NCBI RefSeq assembly: GCF_026210795.1
Contig: NC_089457.1
Span: 1,364,001 to 1,428,000, forward strand
Direction: 5' to 3'
Source of the DNA: Rhizophagus irregularis
Lineage: Eukaryota; Glomeromycota; Glomeromycetes; Glomerales; Glomeraceae
DNA length: 64,000 bases
Shown here: positions 45,599 to 58,700 of the stretch, piece after piece
Layout of the letters: the number at the start of each line of letters is the position of its first letter
Position numbering within the stretch: position 1 is the stretch's first letter
The notes under the pieces: model-generated
Told to the model about the DNA's origin: nothing
Seen by the model: the letters and a program-made list of their open reading frames with translations, nothing else
Databases searched by the model: none
Program-made: the position numbers and the translations under genes

Positions 45599-46904
45599 CT
45601 TTTATTAAATGTTTTATTTCTCTCTCTAATAACTTTCATATAAACAATAAAGAAATAAATAACGGAAAAAAAAACTAAATAAAAAAAAATTAAATAGGGG
45701 AAACGAATATTACGAGAAAAATAAAAAAAAAACCGAAAACTACAAAAGTTGACGATTAAGTATGATAATATTCCATTTGATGTAATTATGACATCTTATA
45801 GTGGGAAAAGCTATAAAGTAGGGAAACATCCCCTTACATTGTACAACAATATTTTATCTTTAAAAAGTAAAATAGGATTATGCGGATTTTTTCATGGTTC
45901 ATTCATTAACAATCTTATGTACTTTGAGGTCATTGTTTGGTTTCACTAAGGTTCATTAAAAGAGAAAGAAAATTTTTTTTTTTTTTTTGTTTGGAAAGAA
46001 TTTTTTTAATTTGGACCGATAATTTTACAGAAATACGCCAATTCTTCGAGATTCAATTTTACTTTTTAGTATCAATTAAAATTTTTTTTAAATTGTGAAA
46101 CCATAAACATATTAATGATTTAAATTATAAATAAGATATAAAAGAATTATGAAGTCATTATTATTTTTTTTTTTTAAGAAAAAGATTGAAACTGGACGAA
46201 TGTTTCGGATATTTTTTTTTATTTCGGAAATATTTATCAAAAATTCGTTATCTCACTTTATAATCATAAAAAAAAGGTTAAATTTTTTAGGTGTTACGTA
46301 GAAATTACTTTATGTTGACACTGTCAATGTATGATGAATTTCTCGTGCGATAAAATCTTGCATGAAACTTTTTTTTAACATTTCAAAATCTTTAATTACA
46401 TGTAATTAATTAATATTTTTACAACGCGATGAAAAAAAATCATATTTCGCGATAAAAAATCTTATACGCGCCCGACTTATTTTTTACGCGAAAAAAATTC
46501 TCACGATCAAACATTCTTTTATAACAATAATAAAACAATGAACTTAAATGAGCTTAAGTTAATTTACTTTTTTTTCGCGTGTTTACATTGTTTTATTATT
46601 TTAATGCAAAAAATATTTTCTTCCATAATTGAGATAAAATGGTTTATAATAATAAAAGAGAACAATACGACTAACAAAGAGATTTTTAGCCACCGAACAA
46701 GTCTTCTAAGAAAATCTTCACACGATCAGCATTTTTCTTATCATAAAGATATTTTAGTTATTGATTTATATTGATTATACAAACTAATAATAATTACCCA
46801 TTTAAAAAATTCCAGGGTTTTTTGGAAATGTGGCAAAAATCTTGACCATATTCGGTTTCAATTAAATTATATTGTTTTTTCATCTTAACAATAAAAATAT
46901 TTAT

Positions 46905-47010
46905 TTTATTATTTTATTTTCATTTTATTTTAATATTTTATTTTAATATTTTATTTTAATATTTTATATTTTATTATATTTTAATTTATTATATTTTAAT
47001 TTTTTTTTCC
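46905..47010. repeat. ATTTTATTTTAAT microsatellite
   Basis: Imperfect ATTTT/ATATTTT units over about 100 bp; noncoding. Confidence 0.75.
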
Positions 47011-47407
47011 ATTATATTTCTTCCTAGAATTCAATCAAGGAGTGTATTTCGTGTAATTTTAAGATCTGGCATTTTTTGTTGAACGATTAAGATAAAGTTG
47101 TGTTTCAAGAAAAAAAAAACTGCATGAACGATTGACGCGAGTAATTGTTTGGAAAATCTTGTTGAATTACAAAAAAAGGGAAAAAAAAAACTAAATTTCA
47201 AACATTTGGCTGGAAAAATTCTTGTGTTCGAAATATCGAAAAAATTTTACAAATAAGAAAATAAAAATGGTTAATTATAAAAAATTTCAAATGTTTCAAA
47301 CATGTAACATTACGAATGATGCAGTTCTTAGTTATGTCATAAAATAAAAATGGTTATTCTTTTTGTTTCATGTTCTTTTTTTTCCCCCTTCTTTTTTCCT
47401 TTTTTCT

Positions 47408-47515
47408 TTTTATTTTTTTTTATATTTTATATTATTTTTTTTATATTTTATATTTTATTTTTTATATTTTATTTTATTTTATTTTATTTTATTTTATTTT
47501 TATTTTTAATTTTAA
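47408..47515. repeat. TTTTA microsatellite
   Basis: About 100 bp of ATTTT and ATATTTT units, the last 50 bp nearly pure ATTTT; noncoding. Confidence 0.75.
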
Positions 47516-48594
47516 ATAATGAAATAATGAAATAACTTCTATTATTAGAAAGATGGCGTTATTATTTCCTATATATTATGTATATTTTATCGTTTTATAT
47601 AAAATACCATTTGACTACCGTTTGGCGTAAAAAGTGTGGCAATGTAAAGAATTCGATTAATTCTAAAGCCATTTTACTTGCCACTAAGTATTTAATTATG
47701 GCGAATTTCGATGAATTAATAGTGATATAATTTTATTAATTTTTTAAAAATCCTCATTATATGCACGGATTTGGTATAAAAGACAAAACCATGAATAAAT
47801 TAAAAAAGGAAATGATTAGTTGAGTACAATGATTATATTCAAAATTTCCTTTTTGGATCAATATATTAAAAAATTGTTAGTTTACCTTACTTTTCCTTTT
47901 TTGGATTCTTTTTGGAATTTTTAATTATTTTCTTGATTTTCATTGGTTGATATAAATAAATCACGTGTTTTGGTCGTTTTTCGAATTTTTCGTGATGCTT
48001 TTTAAAGTTATTTTTACACGAAAAAAAAAAATAAAAATAAAATTCTAACTGAAAAGTATGTTTTTTAAAAAAAGATTATGTTTATATTATTTTATCAATA
48101 CGTAAAAATTTGCTACACATTGGCGTAAAACAGCCACAATAATAAATGTTTTTTTAGAAAAAAAAAATGGCTTATTTACTTTTAAAGTAAATATATATAT
48201 GTTCAAGTAAATTCGTTGTGAGAGAAAAAATAATCATGAATTTTTAAGAGTTCAATTCTAAAAATTTTAGTGCATGAATTCCATGCCAAGAAATGGAAAT
48301 TCTTTAAACTTTATTAGGATTAGGTTGGAACAATAAAATTAAAATTTTTGTTTAACGTTCCCCTTCCTTTCGTTCTCTTTGAACAATGTATATTTGGACT
48401 AGAATAAAAAAATGATCCAAAATTATGTGATAATTCCGGCAAATGATATGATGATAAACTATGTTGACCAGAATTAAGAATTTCAAATTTTTGTAACCCC
48501 GTGTAGATGTTTGTAGATGTTATCAAAATATTGATCTAACATATGTTAATTTAGATAAATTGTTAGTTTAAGAGATGATAGAGATAATGTTAGA

Positions 48595-48700
48595 TTTACT
48601 GATATTACTGATATTGCTAATATTAATGATATTGCTAATATTACTGATATTGCTATTGCTAATGTTAGTGATATTACTGATATTGCTGATATTTACTGTT
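48595..48700. repeat. GATATTACT/GATATTGCT minisatellite
   Basis: About a dozen 9-12 bp units (GATATTGCTAATATTACT type). The minus strand is open through it only because the unit lacks stops, giving an ISNISNITN pattern. It is not considered a gene. Confidence 0.8.
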
Positions 48701-48894
48701 CTCAGTACCGTTCTGAACGTTCTGGTCTTCTGGACCGAGGTCGATTGAATTGCAAAAATGTAAAAAATGTACAATTTTTAAAAAAAATATATTTATAATA
48801 TATTAATTATTATTTAAATTATTAATATTCAAAAATATATATATATATATATATTATATACATTTATTTTAACGAAAAGAATAAGTTAAAAAAT

Positions 48895-51518
48895 CTATAA
48901 ATAAAATGTATCGGTAACATTAAGATTTTTCAAAATTTCAATAGCTTTAGGTTGTTTTAAAACTGCAGCTACTTTTAAATATTTTATCCCAAGATTTTCA
49001 TCTTTTTCTATACCAAATTTTCCATTCAAATAAACGTCACCTAAATTAAATAAAGCTAAAGCATTACCTTCATTCGCAGACATTTTCAAAAATTTTAAAA
49101 ATCCTTTAATATTTATTTTTTCCTTATTAATAGCACTAAAAGCATATCTTAATTGAGCGTCTGCATGACCATTTTTTGCCGCTTCTTTATAACAATTTAC
49201 AGCTCTTACATGATCCGCCGGAATATGATATCCTTCCCATAAATAATAACCTTGCCAATATATTGCTGATATGTTACCCAATTGCGCATTTGCTTCAAAA
49301 CATTCCCAAGCCTTTTCTTTATCTCCTTTTTTATGTGCGTTAATTCCATCCGATAATGAAGATATTGGTACAATAGGATTATAAGCGGGATTTGAAGAGA
49401 AGGATGATGATGACGACGATGATGATGATGAAACGGAACTAGCGGGAGAATTATTTCCCTGAGATGAAGTACCATTTCTCAGTGGTACGTTACTAACTTG
49501 TTGATTATTTGTTTTAATAATAACATTTGAATTCGCACATAAAACGTCTCTTTTTGGAATTTTACTATTTTTACTAAGACTAGAACTCGCTCTTTTCTGT
49601 AATGAATTACTTTCTCCCATATAATAATTACTATATAAGGAGTATAACATATTAAAAAAAGTTATAATATCTGGCCTATCATCTGGTTCTTGTTGCCATG
49701 CTAATAATGATTGACAATTATTAATAATTATATTTTAATTTAAATGATTGATTAATTATAAATAACTTACCAGCTTCAATTAGATTTATAAAACCTTGTT
49801 GAATAGGGGAAGGTTCACCACCGAAATTAATCACCTCTCTCTTTCCGCTCAACACATGATTTTGTACCGTTGCAATTTGCCAATCTTTATAAGGTATTCT
49901 TTGAAATGTAAGTTCCCATAAAAGCATCCCAATACTAAAAATATAAAATACGAGTTAACGAATGAAAGAAGAATTTACTCCAATTAAAAAAGATAATAAT
50001 TACCTGTATATTTGAGATTTACTTGTATACCTTTTTGGATAATTTTGAATATCAATTATTTCAGGAGCAAGAATATATACATCTTTTAACCAATTTGAAT
50101 AAGCATGACTAGTAGCATTACCGGATGCATTTTTATTATTAAAATCAAATTTTATGTTGGTAATTTTTGGTTTCATATCATCAGTCATTAAAATATTTTC
50201 ACATTTAATACTTTTATGAAGAATATCACAACAATTTAAAAAAATGATTCCAGATAATATATCTAAAGAAATTCTTAATTTTGTTGACCAATCAAGATCA
50301 TATTTTTCATAAACTTCAGATAATTTTCCTAAATCAGTCCATTCATAAACGGAAAAAAAATTTTGATTTAATTGAGCCATTCCATAAAATTGATGAATAT
50401 GTTTACATTCATGACCTAATTTCATTTTAATATAATCAAGAATTATATTTTTTTGATAATCAACTGTATTATAAGGAATTGAATCAGCAGGAATTAATGA
50501 AACTTGTTTGTTCTCTTTAATAAGAATTTTCTTTAAACATTTTCCCGTTAATTGACCTTCTAAAGGAGTAGGAGAATCTTGAAGATCATCGTTCGTTATT
50601 AATTTAGGTTTCCATTTATCATCAAAATTTGTAGATTGTTTTTGTACCTTTGATTTTAAAAGTAATAATTCTAAGATTGTAGTATTTATTTGATAATTTA
50701 TTTGATTATTCTGTGTTATAACTGTCGCTATTCCGCTATCTATAGTTTCAAAGAACTAATTTAGAGGTGGGGGAAAGAAATCGAAAGAAATTGAAAGAAA
50801 TTAATATTAGAATAATAATAATATTATATATAAATATAATACCGGCTGAAATATACCGGCCGAAATATATCGGCCGGAATATATCGGAATATATGCCAAA
50901 AAATTAATAATCATTCTCACTCACTTTCATTATATTATTAAATTCATCTCTAAAAATTTTTATATCTTCTTGTCGTTGTTTTTCATCATAAATTATTAAA
51001 TTAGGAAAATTCAAATCTTTCGCAACATTATCAAAATCGATTAAAATTTCACGAAATTGTTTTTTAATACTATAAATTTCTATTAATTTTCTTATATTTG
51101 ATAATAAAGTAATATCTTGTATAAATTTATCCATACGTTTTAATATATTATATAATCTTAAAAATGATTGATAAAATTTTTTATTTCGAAATTTTTCCAA
51201 ATTATCGGATTTTTTCCTTTCAAGTTGTTTTATAGTTAATCCAATTGATTCGGAACGTATTATTAATGTTAAACATATTTTTTTATTAATTTGTGCATTT
51301 TCATATCCATTTATTATATCTTGAATAATTGTTATTATATTCTTGAATAATGGTAAATATGGTTTAACTGATTCTTTAATAGAATTTAAATTTTCAAGAT
51401 ATATTGAAGTTGCTTTAGGTTCAATATTTGTTGAATTTTCTTTAAAATATGTTATATAATTAGTTGTACATTCTGATACTTGTGAAATTGCTTCTAATGA
51501 TTCATTGTTTTGTGACAT
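48895..51518 (-). CDS. MLKL-like helical bundle / fully degenerate pseudokinase / Sel1-repeat protein (771 aa, 4 exons)
   Basis: Exons 51518-50925, 50755-50004, 49934-49771 and 49700-48895 join in frame to give 771 aa. The helical bundle (about 60-198) has the family pattern PYLPLFKNII and AQINKKICLTLIIRSESIGL. The kinase-like domain has lost all three catalytic signatures. The VAIK lysine position reads VSLI. HRD is HKS (378-380), so the catalytic Asp is gone. DFG is NIK (398-400). The C-lobe is kept (IGMLLWELTFQRIPY, QEPDDRPDI). A poly-Ser tract (about 592-607) precedes the Sel1 repeats (about 621-765; DGINAHKKGDKEKAWECFEA). The exon borders match the paralogues at 53-62 kb in the C-lobe, which supports common descent. 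It is predicted to be a non-catalytic switch or scaffold. Confidence 0.86.
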
Positions 51519-52449
51519 TTTTTTTTTCTTTTTCTTAATAATAATAAAAAAATAAACGAGTTTTAAAAAAAAATTTAAGGAGTATACTAAGAAAAAAAAT
51601 CTTGTATTTTTAAGGGAAAAAGATGAAACAAATTCCGACTACGGAAAAATGCTTAAAAAATTTAAACTTCATTAAGTATTGATATTCAATCTTTTGTTGT
51701 ACTAGTATCCAAATTTTTCTTTATTCTTTTGTATCTAAAAATATATTTATTGGCTGTTTGAAGGTGCATCTATCAAAGAAAGAAAGATGCTTTTAATCGT
51801 AATTTGGCGTTTTTTTTTTTTTAAAAGAAAATAAAAAAATGTAAAAAAACGGATAATTATTTTTTTGTAATGTGAAATTTTGTCGATTTTTATATGGAAT
51901 TTTATTTTTTGAGTAACTTTTTGAATTTTTTTTAGTAAGATATTATGATGATTATTTTGATTGTGACCTTTTTGATGCTTTGAATTATTACCTTTTCTGT
52001 ATATTCATTTTTATAATAAAATCAATTTTTTTTTTTTAACTTAAAAAATACGATTTACCTAAGTTGTAGATCAGATGTTGTTGGTTCTGCTTAAAAGAAA
52101 AACGCCTTATACGATGAACAGCCCACAAAAAAAGATTAAATAAAAATGTAATATTATTAAAGAAATATGCAAATTTATGCATATCTAAAATTTCAATAAA
52201 TATTATTTTTAATTAACCTCTTTTTTTTTAAAAAAAAAACCAATGATTTTTCAAGATTAAGTTTGACCAATAAAAATTGTTTATTAATTATTTGTTTGTC
52301 AACTGAAAATATAATTTTAAAAATTTTTTTATAAACAAACAATAATTTTTATTTTAAAAAAAAAATCGAAAAAAAATAATTTTTTTTAATTTAAATACTA
52401 CAAATACTACAAATATTACTATAAATATTTTCATAATATTTTCCTTTTT
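51519..52449. other. Intergenic, AT-rich
   Basis: Promoter side of the 771 aa gene. Poly-T and poly-A tracts; no coding frame. A short tandem CTACAAATA duplication lies near 52398-52416. Confidence 0.4.
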
Positions 52450-52717
52450 AAAAACAAACTTTAATTATTATTGGTTTTTGTATATAAATTAAGGATCGTT
52501 TAAAATGGAAAAAAAAAATTTAGAATAGAAAACTTGTAAAATTGAGTTTAAATGTTCAATAGTCTTAGGCGCGTAGCATTCCGTAGCGCCGAATTGCCGA
52601 ATTTACCGAATTTGTTAGAAATTTAATAATTATTTTCAACGTAAAATTGGATCACGTGATAATACAACACTCATTCCGTAATCCGATCATAATTTTATAT
52701 TATTATTGTCTTTAATG

Positions 52718-52830
52718 CAAAAATATGGTTCTTGATATATTTGGGGTATGCATCTTGATATGCATAATATATTTTACAGTAAGGTCTATCAAGAAGTATA
52801 CCTCTGACCTATCAAGATCAATAATTTTGC
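52718..52830. mobile_element. 113 bp Mutator-like MITE with 10 bp target duplication, absent from the paralogous copy
   Basis: Perfect direct repeats GTCTTTAATG at 52708-52717 and 52831-52840 flank 113 bp. Its ends, CAAAAATATGGTTCTTGATA and the reverse complement GCAAAATTATTGATCTTGAT, align as imperfect inverted repeats of about 34 bp. The duplicated flank at about 60453 has a single GTCTTAAATGG and no insert, so it shows the empty site. This suits insertion after the segmental duplication (or precise loss in copy 2). Confidence 0.7.
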
Positions 52831-53222
52831 GTCTTTAATGGTATTAAATTTAAGGAATGATTTAAGAGAATATAGACATTCCATCAACTGACGGTCATCA
52901 CAAATTCATTTCCTCATCACAAGAAATATACTGTATAATTGTAATTTGTTTCCTCGACAAAGATAACACGAATTTTATCAATTTCTCTGAATATTTAGAT
53001 AATCGAAAAATGAAATTTCTCGTCGCCTTTTTAAATTTTGTTATGCAAAATCACAACAAAATCAAAAAGATATTATCAAATTAAATTTCTTTATTTATAA
53101 TAAATAATAATTTTCCAATAATGTCATATAAAACTATCTTACAGGCCTTGTAGTTTTAATATAGTGGACATCTTCATTGTAAAGGGTAAACTTAAAAAAA
53201 TCTTATTACTAAATACATCACA

Positions 53223-55793
53223 TTAAACGAAGTAATTGATTTTTAACTTATCTAACATAGCACGAGCTTTTGGTTGACCCTTAATAGCTGCCAATTTTAA
53301 ATAACTTAATCCTTTCTCTTCATCCTTTGAAATACCCAATTTTCCATTGAAATATAAATCACCTAGGTTAAATTGAGCTGCAGAATTTCCATTATTAGCC
53401 GCCATAGTTAAATATTTCACAAAATCTTCTAAATTAAATTTAAGTGGACTATTTTTATCTGATAAAGCAAACGCGTATCTTAATTGGGCATCAGGTTGTC
53501 CTTTATCAGCAGCTTCTCTAAATAACTCAACTGCTTTACCTAAATTTTTATCAACTACATAACCTTCCCAATAATAATAACCTAACCAATATTTTGCGAC
53601 TTTGTTATTTATTTCGGCATGTTTTTCAAAACATTCAAAAGCTTTTTTTCTGTCTCCAATCTTATGAGCTAATATTCCATCTTCAAGTTTCATCATTGGC
53701 AAAATAATATCCATTTGGTCTAAATCGAAAACATCTGTATCTCCTGGTGGCAATTCAATAGGTGTTACTTCCATTTCACTTCTTTTCGGATTTAATCCTC
53801 TAGGTGAACGATCTGAAAGTAAAGGAGAACTCAAATTTTCGAGATCATTGAATAAATAAATTAATTCCGGACGAAGAGATGGATCCGATTGCCAGGCTAA
53901 GAATGCAAATTTAATATTTAATTATTAATTTCACTTACAGTAAATAATTTACTGAATTGTTATTTTAAAAAAGATAAACCATACCAGCTTTAATAATGTT
54001 GCCATATTCTTTCTCAACTCCAAATGAACTTAAAGGAAAATTTAAATGTTCTCTTTTACCATTTAATACATGTTTTTGAATTTCAGAAATTTCCATATCT
54101 TTGTATGGAAATCTTTGAAAAGCTAATTCCCAAAGTAACATTCCAAAACTAAGATAATAGAATACATATTAATTTAAAATATTTCAAATAAAAATAAGTC
54201 AGTTTTCAATGCTATATATTTACCTAAATATCTCACATTGTATGGTATATGGAACATAATCATCATCTTTCCTATCTTTCTTACCTTCATCTTTATTCGG
54301 TGCCTGTTGTGCTGCTGAAACAGCGGCTGCAATTTCTGTCTGTATTTTCTTTGAATTCATTTTCTCAGGTGCTAACCAACGAACGATTTGTGTAAAATTC
54401 CCAATGTTGGTAGTATTTGCTTGTATAGCACGACTATACTTGAAATTCGAAATTTTTGGTTCCAGATTTTCGGTTATCAATATATTTTCACATCTAATGT
54501 TGAGAATTTACTTTAATTATCATTATTCAAATTCTCATGAATTCAAGTATAAAGTAAATATTTACCTAATATCATGATGTAAAATTTGACTACATCGAGT
54601 TTTCAGGTAATTGTGAGAAATATAATATAATATAGTTAGTAATCTAGATTCAGAATATCAATCAAATTGCATTTTTTTACTAACCATCCGTGAAGAAAAG
54701 TAATCCCACGACAAATGTTTAATGCAATTTTTAATTTTCGAGGCCATTCAATTTCATATCTCCCATATAGTTCTCTCAAATTTCCATTCTCTGCCCATCC
54801 AAAAACACCAAAAACGCTTCCATCCTTTTCACATAATCCATGAAAATTAATAATGTAATCACATTTCCCTAAATTACTCAAAATTGCCGATTCAGCATAA
54901 ACCCTATTTAAAATTGGTGAAACTGTTTCTGATGATTTGTCAGCAGATTTATTTTGTTCCTCGGCAATAAGTTTACATGCCGCATCTTGTCCTCTATAAA
55001 GTTTTTTATGTATCTTATGCTTGTTACGTGATGATACAACTGGTTGACTACCACCAACAGGTTCTTTTAACTCATTTGGATCAATTTTATTGATAATAGG
55101 GTTGAAACCTTTTTCAAATGATTTGCTTATTGAAGTTGAGATGTGTTCGAGAACATTACTAATCTTTTTATCAATTGTTGTCACGCCACCTTCAATTTTT
55201 TCTAAAAATTTGGTCATTTCGTCAATATCTTCTTGTAACATAGCAATATCCGACTGTCTTTCGTCTTCATTAGCAATTACCATTGCCAGTCGTAAATCTG
55301 CTACAACACTATCAAAATCTGTAATTAATTGTTGAAATCTCTCTTTAACATGAACGCTTGAAATAAATTTTCTGTAACCAGATAAATGAGTTACATCTTG
55401 AATAAATCATTTAATTTCTCTCAGAATAGCAACAAATCTTTCAAAGTTATAATAATATGATTGATTGCGAAAATTTTTTTCATTTTCTTGTCTAGGCTGA
55501 TTTAATGCTTGAACAGCTACTTCAGCTGCTTGTACTCTTTCAAGCAATGCCGCGCATGATTTCTTATTATATTGAGCACTTTCATATGCTTTTACGATTT
55601 GTTGTGTAAGTGAAGCTACTGCTGTTATCAAAGGAAGATAAGGTCCAACAGCCTCAGCAAATTTAGACGTGTCTACTATAGTATCTTTCGGATTTAGACC
55701 TCTATTTGAGTCTTCTGAAATGAAAGTAGAGATCTTCAAGAACATCGAATAAATAATTTAATTCTGGACGAAGAGACGGGTCTGATAGCCAAG
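53223..55793 (-). pseudogene. Second helical-bundle / pseudokinase / Sel1 unit, interrupted by a frame break and a nonsense codon
   Basis: Exons would be 55793-54685, 54589-54566, 54493-54224, 54148-53985 and 53896-53223. The first exon starts as the C-terminal tail of the upstream pseudokinase ([16 protein letters not shown]) and then runs into another helical bundle ([37 protein letters not shown]). A one-base frame break lies near 55710-55730, and TGA at 55409-55407 replaces the Gly codon of paralogous EIKGFIQD. Downstream everything is open: VACK-type lysine as AACK, HHD in the 24 nt exon, NFK for DFG, and Sel1 repeats to the stop at 53223. Either this is the dead second half of a fused gene, or a shorter gene starts at Met 55283 without most of the bundle. 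The intact Sel1 end argues for recent damage. Confidence 0.7.
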
Positions 55794-58700
55794 CTAAAAT
55801 GTAAATTTAGCATTTAATAAATAAATTCACTAAATTGTTATTTTTTAAAAAAATGAATCATACCAGCTTTAATAATGTTGCCATATTCTTCCTCAACTCC
55901 GTATGGACTTAAAGGAAAATTTAAATGTTCTCTTTTACCACTTAATATATGGTTTTGAATTTCAGAAATTTCCATATCTATATATGGAACTTTCTGGAAA
56001 GCCAATTCCCAAAGTAACATACCAAAACTAAGATAGCAGAACATTATATTAATTTAAAATATTTTCAAATAAAAATAAGTCAGTTTTCAATACTATTTAC
56101 CTAAATATCTCACATTGTATAGTATGAGGAACATTTCCTTCTTCACCTTTTTTTGAATTCATTTTCTCAGGAGCTAACCAGCGAATGATTTGTGTAATTT
56201 GTCTGATGTCAGAAATGTTTGCCTGTAAGGCATAAGTATATTCGAAATTTGAAATTTTTGGTTCTAGATTCTCGGTTATTAATATGTTTTCGCACCTAAC
56301 GTTAAGAATTTACTTTATTATTACTCTCAATTCTAATATATAAAATACAAATTTAAATATTTACCTAATATCACGATGTAAAATTTGACTACATCGAGTT
56401 TTCCAGGTGATTATGAAATACACAAATAATATAATTAATAATCTAGATTCAGGATTTCAATCAAATTTGCATAATTTACATTTTTTTACTAACCATCCAT
56501 GAAGAAAAATAATCCCACGACAAATATTTATTGCAATTGTTAATTTTCGAGGCCATTCAATATCAAATTTCTCATATAGTTCTCTCAAATTTCCATTTTC
56601 CGCCCATCCAAATACACCTAAAACGCTTCCATCCTTCTCACATAATCCATGAAAATTAATAATGTAATCACATTTCTCTAAATTACTCAAAATTGCTAAT
56701 TCAGCATGAACTCTACTTGAAATTGGTGGAACTGTTTCTGGTGATTTGTCTGATTTATCAGACTTATTTTGTTCTTCAGCAATAAGTTTACATGCCACAT
56801 CTTGGCCTCTATAAAGTTTTTTATGTATTTCATGCTTATTACGTGATGATACAACTGGCTGACTACCACCAATAGGTTCTTTTAACTCATTTGAATCAAT
56901 TCTATTAATAATGGGGTTGAAACCTTTTTCAGATGATTTGCCTTTTAGAGTTATAATGTATTCAAAAATATTGTTAATTTTTTTATCGCTTGTTGTTACG
57001 CCACCATTGATTTTGTCCAAAAATCTGGACATCTCATTAATATCTTTTTGTAAAGTATCGATATCTTTCTTTCTTTTCTCTTCATTAGCAATGAACATTA
57101 TTAGTTGCAAGTCACTAACAATACTATCAAAATCTGTAATTAATTGTTGAAATCTTACTTTAATGTTGTCGTTTGAAATAAATTTTCTATAGCCAGATAA
57201 ATGAGCTACATCTTGAATAAATCCTTTAATTTCTTCCAAAATAGCGGCAAATCTTTCAAAGGAAGAATAATATGCTTTTTTGCAAAAAATTTTTTCATTT
57301 CCTTGTTTACAATGATTTAATGCTGCTTCAGCTGCTTGTACTCTTTCAACCAGTACTGCGCATGATTTCTTATTATACTGAGCATATTCAAATGCTTCTA
57401 TAGTTTGTTTTATAAGTGAAGTTGCTGCTATTATTAAAGGAAGATAAGGTTCGACAGATTCTCCTAAATTAATTATAGTTTCTAAAGAAAATTTGGCAGA
57501 ATATGCTTTATCATCAACTCGAACTATATTAGGTATAATACTTTGTGAACTTATGCTACCTATAGATACATCAATAAGACTTGATATATCATTTAATGCA
57601 CAGTCATCAAAATTCGTCATTGACTCATATGATTTTGAAGCTAATTTATCCATTTCACAGTTGTCTATTTCTTCATTGTTATTATCCATGATTATATCAT
57701 TGTTTTCGGGAGAAATTATTGATTTAAGAGTTAAAACTACTTTTTGTATATTTGGACGTTCATCTGGTTCACATTTCCAACATTCTATATAGATAGAATA
57801 AAATTGATTTTTTTTTAAATGCCTAAAAAAGCAATAATATAATTAATATTTACCTTTATATAAACTACTATACGCACTAGGGGTTCCATCAATAACGTTT
57901 TCTCTTCTTCCGTCAAGTATAGCCAAGGCTAAACTTACGTCATAATCTTCCCCATAAAACGGTCGATATCCACTTGAGATCTCCCACATAAGAACACCAA
58001 TGCTATATATATCGGACTTTTTATTTAATGTATATTTATTACTCTTAATGTTGAAACTTTTTGGGTCTATATAAGGTATTACACCAAATACTTTTGAATT
58101 GCTTGTTGCTTCGGCAATTTTTTTTGATAAACCAAAGTCCGCCAATTTAATATTTTTTTTACGTATAAGTATATTATTTGAATGCTACAAATTAAATCAA
58201 ATCAAATTAATTAATTAATTATAATAAATATGATAATATGTAAAGACTATTAATATTACCAGATCACGATGAATAATATCACATTCATGTATAAACTCTA
58301 CAGCATTTGCAAGTTGTGATGCTAACTGATATTTGTCATCCCAATTAAGTTCATTAAAATGCTTTTTTAAATATGCCCTTAATGTACCACCATCAGCGTA
58401 TTCCAAAACTAAAGAATATTTTATTGCTTGACAAGTTGAATCTAAAAAAATTTAAAAAATCATTTAATTTGTTAATTATGGTATTATTTTTATACAATAA
58501 TTATCTTATATTACTTGACTCAAATTTAGTAATTCCATAAAATCGTAAAATATTTTCGTGAGAATCAACATTCTGTTGCATTTTTAACTGTGCCATAATA
58601 AATAATATAAGTTTTTAGTTTAATCAAAGTTATAAAATATAAAATATAATACCTCTTTAACAATTTCTTTAAGAGTTTGTTCATCATTAAAAGATTTCAA

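Larger units (their letters stand above)
45599..48894. other. 3.3 kb intergenic stretch with A/T microsatellites
   Basis: No gene supported. The left part is the promoter of the Sel1-kinase gene. TTTTA-type microsatellites occur at 46905-47010 and 47408-47515. A 9-12 bp minisatellite at 48595-48700 produces an artefactual ISN-repeat frame on the minus strand. A 66-residue open frame at 45749-45949 has no recognisable features. Confidence 0.5.

Noticed and set aside
48568-48774. 68-residue ISN-repeat protein
   Set aside because: The frame is open only because a 9-12 bp minisatellite unit lacks stops.
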